Shown in pieces: positions 59,801-64,000 of a stretch of 64,000 nucleotides of DNA. The notes under the pieces are model-generated. The model was not told the DNA's origin, did not search any database, and saw only the letters and a program-made list of their open reading frames with translations. The stretch covers positions 2,206,776 through 2,270,775 of the forward strand of contig CM025853.1 in NCBI GenBank assembly GCA_003952965.2, read 5' to 3'. The translations under genes were made by a program, and so were the position numbers. Every line of letters begins with the position of its first letter. Position 1 is the first letter of the stretch. Source of the DNA: Morella rubra (Eukaryota > Streptophyta > Magnoliopsida > Fagales > Myricaceae).

Positions 59801-62800
59801 CGTGCGAGCCAATTCCACCACCGGTGAAAGTGAAAGAAACAGAGGTGATAAGAGAGGAAGCAGTGGCAACTACACTGAGAAGGGCACTGACCCATTTCAA
59901 ATCGATTCAGGCCCATGATGGCCACTGGCCTGCTGAATTTGGTGGCCCCCAGTTTTTCCTTCAACCCTTGGTACCTGCTTTTCCGGATGTTGTTTTAACT
60001 TGGTGTTTGTTTATACTTGTTTTTCTTTCCATAAGCAGAGGAATGTTTACATTAACAATTAGATTTCTTGACCTAATTATGTAGATTCAATCAGGCCTAT
60101 CTCCATTGGACCATTTCTTGAACCAGCTTTGACAACAATATTCCTAGCACCTAAAAAGGAAGAGAGAGAGAGAGGGGGTCAATTTGTATTTTCTTGTCTT
60201 CTTAAGTGAATAAGCTCACACAAAGTTGCACATGCAAACTAGCAAATTGTTGTAGATATGGCTGGCTACATGGGTATGGCTGGATAAATCGACCCACTGA
60301 CTTCATTGTTATATGATTATCTTAATTTAAATTATGAGCATATGCAGATAATGGCATTGTACATTACTGGAGATCTCAGTGCTATTTTTTCACGAGAACA
60401 CAGGAAGGAAAGTATTCGATACTTGTATAATAGTCAGGTATTTTTCGTGTTCAGTTAACTTGAATCAGCCAGCCAGGCAGCTTACAAAACTCGAATTTGG
60501 CTCAAGCCTAAATACAAATATCCCGTTGTTTATACACTTGACAGAATGAAGACGGAGGATGGAGTTTCCATCTAGCTGGTCAGAGCACAATGTTTGGGTC
60601 TGCTTTCAGCTATATTGCCTTAAGGATACTTGGAGAGGGACCTGAAGATGGTGAAGATAGGGCTATGGCTAGAGGCCGAAAATGGATCCTTGACCATGGT
60701 GGTTTAGTGGCAATGCCATCTTGGGGAAAGTTTTGGGTCTCGGTATGGCCTTTTACCAGCAATTTCTATGACATTTTTGAAGCATTTCACTTGAGGTGTC
60801 CGAGTGTTTAGCATGTATAGACAGAAGGGTCTTATTGTCTCTCTGTAAGTGAAGCCTGAAATGCAGCTTCTAATGTGTAGGTATTAGGAGCATATGAGTG
60901 GTCGGGCTGCAACCCACTACCCCCAGAGTTCTGGCTTATTCCAAATATCTTCCCCCTTAATCCAGGTATTAGGAGCATGTGTCACTCTTATTCTAGATGG
61001 ATGCTATTGGATTGTATTTGACCCCCATGGCTTCATTTTATGAAATGCAGGAAAAATGTTATGTTACTGTCGCTTGGTCTACATGCCAATGTCTTACTTA
61101 TATGGGAAGAGATTTGTGGGTCCAATCACTGAGTTGGTTCAATCACTCAGACAAGAGTTATACAACGAACCTTACCATTTACTTAATTGGAATAAAGCTC
61201 GGTATACAGTTGCAAAGGTTAGTTAAATCTATCTTTTTGCCTCTCTGTTTCCTGTCAAAAACATTCTGCTTCCTAGCAATTTCCACAATGCTCGCATGAA
61301 GTGCAAAAAACATAGAACTTACCTGACATGATAATTTAGGAGGATCTCTACTATCCGCATCCCCTCATGCAAGATATGGTATGGGAGTTTCTTCACCATG
61401 TAGCAGAGCCTATTCTGAAGCGTTGGCCCTTTTCTATGTTGAGGGAGAAGGCACTAAAAGCTGCAATTGATCATATATATTACGAGGACGAGAACACCAG
61501 ATACCTATCCATCGGGAGTGTAGAAAAGGTCAGTATATCGCAGGTTGAATAGAATGAAAGAAACAACAAAGTGTTTGAGGTATCATCAATGAACTAAATC
61601 AGTTGTACTAACTTTTCTTACAGGCATTATGTTTGATTGCCAGTTGGGTTGAAGATCAAAATTCAGAGGCATACAAGCTTCATTTAGCCAGAATTCCTGA
61701 CTATTACTGGGTTGCCGAAGATGGATTAAAAATGCAGGTTGTATATATATAGGATCACCCCTATCCTCTTTGAGCTAGTTGTCTCCTACGGGATAAGATT
61801 AAGAACACACTAACTGACGCTTCAATTTTGCATTGTAGAGCTTGGGCTGTCAGACATGGAATCTGGTGTTCGCTGTCCAAGCAATTCTCTCTTGCAATCT
61901 AATTGAAGAGTATGGGCCAACTCTTCGAAAAGCACATGACTTTTTGAAAGCTTCGCAGGTAAGGCTGTCAAATACCAATTACATTGCTTTGGGGCAAGTA
62001 ATGCTTTAAACTTAGTCGTGTTATCTTCTAGATCCGAGAAAACCCTTCTGGGGACTTCAAAGCTATGCATCGACACATAAGTAAAGGATCATGGCCACTC
62101 TCAATGCAAGACCATGGTTGGCAAGTTTCTGATTGCACAGGAGAAGGTCTGAAGGTAATGCCTCTGAATTCTATCTAAATACAAGTGTAAAAATCATAAA
62201 TCACTCCTGGTTTGTTTCTTTTCTTTTCTTCCCTTTTTCCTTGGCAAATGCGAAATACAAACACATGTACACTTGGTACCCCAACACTTCCGCCATCATT
62301 ATTTCTGCTCAAAACCTTTTTCTTTTTCAGGTCGCACTCCTGTTCTCACAGATGTCAACGGACCTAGTTGGGGAAAAACTGGAGACAGAGCGGCTTTATG
62401 ATGCTGTGAATGTCATTCTTTCTCTACAAGTAAGAATTCAACTCATGAATTTAGTTTTGTTTCCTTCAACTAAAAAAATTCAAACTATGCTTGCTCGGTA
62501 GATATCCACTTCACACTTCTGTGTTTTATTACTTTTAATATCAATTGCGAATACAGAGTAGCAATGGTGGTTTCTCAGCATGGGAGCCTCGAAGAGCATT
62601 CCCTTGGATGCAGGTAACTTCTTCAACATAGATCAGTCTTTTGCCGTAACAATTGTGTCAACATCTCAAATTGCACATATATAGATACTTCAGTTCCTTT
62701 TTTATAACAAGAGTTCACTCTACCAACTCAACAATTAATTTACATGAATTTTATATTTCTTTTCACAGAAGTTCAACCCCACAGAGGTCTTTGAGGATCC

Positions 62801-63851
62801 TCTATTTGAGCGAGAGTAAGATACTACAACTTCAGCAGAATAACAATTGCAACATTGATCATTTTTGCTTCCTAACATTAAACCGTGTTACGTTAAAGAT
62901 ACATAGAGTGCACCTCATCAGCAGTTCAAGGTCTGGTACTGTTTAGGAAATTCTATCCTCAGCATCGAACGGCGGAGATAAACAACAGCATTTCCAGAGC
63001 CATTCAATACATCATAGACACACAAGAACCTGATGGATCATGGTAATATGTTGTAGCTGCAGATTTTATGTCATAGTGTCGAAGAAATACTGCTCACTAT
63101 GTAACTGCAGATTTTGCTAACTCCATCTAGTCAGAGATAGCAAAAGTAGCCTGTTATGGTTATAAAAGTAGAAGACAGCATCAGCTCTTGGTTTTTCTTC
63201 TTTCTTTTCTTCCGCTTATTGATAAGATTACGGAATGAGGAAACATCAGTACTTACGCAGGATTATAACATATACAGGTATGGTAATTGGGCAATTTGCT
63301 ACACCTATGCTACATGGTTTGCAGCAGAGGCACTGGCAGCCTGTGGAAGAACCTACCAAAATTGTCCTGAATTGCGGAAAGCTTGTGAGTTTTTGCTGTC
63401 AAAGCAGCTACCTAATGGTGGATGGGGAGAGAGTTACCTATCATGCCACAACAAGGTCTGGACAATTTGATTCAACAAGACGGTGTTCTCAAAACCACCA
63501 AAAAAAGGAAGGAAAATGAGAAGCCAGAACTAAAGTGGGTTTCTCGTGAAACAGGTGTGGACGAATACAGACGGCGACCGAGAAAATGTGGTCCAGACTG
63601 CATGGGCTCTTTTATGCCTCATTCGTGCAGGACAGGTCAATCTATCAAATTTTCTCAGTTATTTACATCTCTCATTGCATGTCCATAGGATTGCTATTGA
63701 ATGACTGCTTTTTGGAAGTCCAAACACACCCCGGCAAGCAACTGATTTTGATTGTTCCTAAACTTAGGCCGACATAGATCCAACCCCAATTCATCGTGGA
63801 GTGAGGGTATTGATCAATTCACAAACGGAAGATGGTGACTTCCCACAACAG
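56859..63851 (+). CDS. Oxidosqualene cyclase (triterpene synthase), copy C, exons 1-17 of 18
   Basis: OSCs are ER-membrane enzymes that cyclise 2,3-oxidosqualene to triterpene alcohols or sterol precursors. Exons: 56859-57053, 59785-59970, 60348-60437, 60545-60742, 60881-60965, 61051-61217, 61340-61528, 61624-61737, 61839-61958, 62032-62154, 62331-62429, 62557-62613, 62769-62815, 62899-63042, 63278-63455, 63555-63635, 63768-63851. All are in frame with GT-AG introns and no stop, giving 719 codons. Exon 18 (36 codons in copy B) starts just past the window. The start [10 protein letters not shown] is the family's usual one. QW-type repeats include QAHDGHW (107-113), QNEDGGW (157-163), QEPDGSW and QLPNGGW. 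MLCYCR is at 254-259: Leu255 matches lupeol synthases (Trp in beta-amyrin synthases), and Tyr257 excludes cycloartenol synthase (His). Catalytic Asp482 lies in SDCTGE, where most plant OSCs have SDCTAE. Product is inferred as a lupeol-type or mixed pentacyclic triterpene. Confidence 0.93.
57054..59784 (+). other. Intron 1 of OSC copy C
   Basis: 2.7 kb, the shortest intron 1 of the three long copies and free of large transposons. It contains module R copy 5 (57785-58660), a diverged second copy of its last part (about 58790-59060), and an AT-rich insertion-like block (about 59230-59400). No gene inside. Confidence 0.75.
57785..58660 (+). repeat. Local repeat module R, copy 5 (copy C intron 1)
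   Basis: It runs from the AACGCAGAGTGTGCTGTAAA segment through TTTCTAACTGGGCACATGC, GTAGGCATAAATGTAAAGCG and GGAACCGACCTACACATCAC to AAGTCAAGATGATAAAGATT. It is collinear with copies 1 and 4 but without their transposon insertions. Confidence 0.6.
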
Positions 63852-64000
63852 GTACTACTTCACGCTCTCGCAAATCCAACATATTTGTTAGGCAAAAGTG
63901 TTTATCTTGGTAATGCTGTTCTTGTCTTTCTTCTCTGTCTTTAGAAAAAATTTGTACACACACCTTTTGTTTTCAAGCATAATATAACCAATGGCTATTG

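Overview
The window is nuclear DNA of a flowering plant, most likely a eudicot. The evidence is long AT-rich introns with GT-AG borders, an 18-exon oxidosqualene cyclase (OSC) gene family, and plant-type CACTA, hAT, Mutator-like, Copia and SINE elements. I cannot place it to family or species. There is no bacterial-style operon, CRISPR array or viral genome.

The main content is a tandem array of OSC genes, all in the + direction. OSCs cyclise 2,3-oxidosqualene into triterpene or sterol skeletons. Four copies can be recognised. Copy A (10368-27757) is an old, heavily damaged pseudogene whose last third is inverted. Copy B (33448-47359) has all 18 exons but two one-base deletions. Copy B' (49574-50415) keeps only exons 15-18, fused to a promoter-side segment. 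Copy C (56859 to beyond 63851) has 17 clean exons, 719 codons, and runs off the right edge just before exon 18. C is the only copy here that looks functional. Its MLCYCR motif argues for a lupeol-synthase-like pentacyclic triterpene synthase and against cycloartenol synthase. All three copies that keep exon 10 have DCTGE where most plant OSCs have DCTAE.

Layout: 1-6285 is a stretch with no recognisable gene and no similarity to the rest. 6286-7285 is a 1000-N gap. 7286-7907 is a CACTA transposon end. 7908-10367 is the copy A upstream region, with a SINE and a hAT inserted just after the TATA box. 10368-27757 is copy A, carrying a solo LTR in exon 1 and a 5.7 kb hAT plus a 1.4 kb MULE in intron 1. 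27758-30125 is a truncated hAT inside a Copia fragment. 30126-33447 is intergenic. 33448-47359 is copy B, with a 5.85 kb CACTA in intron 1. 47360-49573 is intergenic DNA and the B' leader. 49574-50415 is B'. 50416-56858 is intergenic DNA plus the copy C promoter. 56859-64000 is copy C.

The three long copies share promoter, intron and 3' flank sequence, so they arose by segmental duplication. A further module of about 1-2 kb recurs five times, alternately in intron 1 and between genes. Several transposon insertions have exact target-site duplications, checked against the empty site in a sister copy, which lets their order be worked out.
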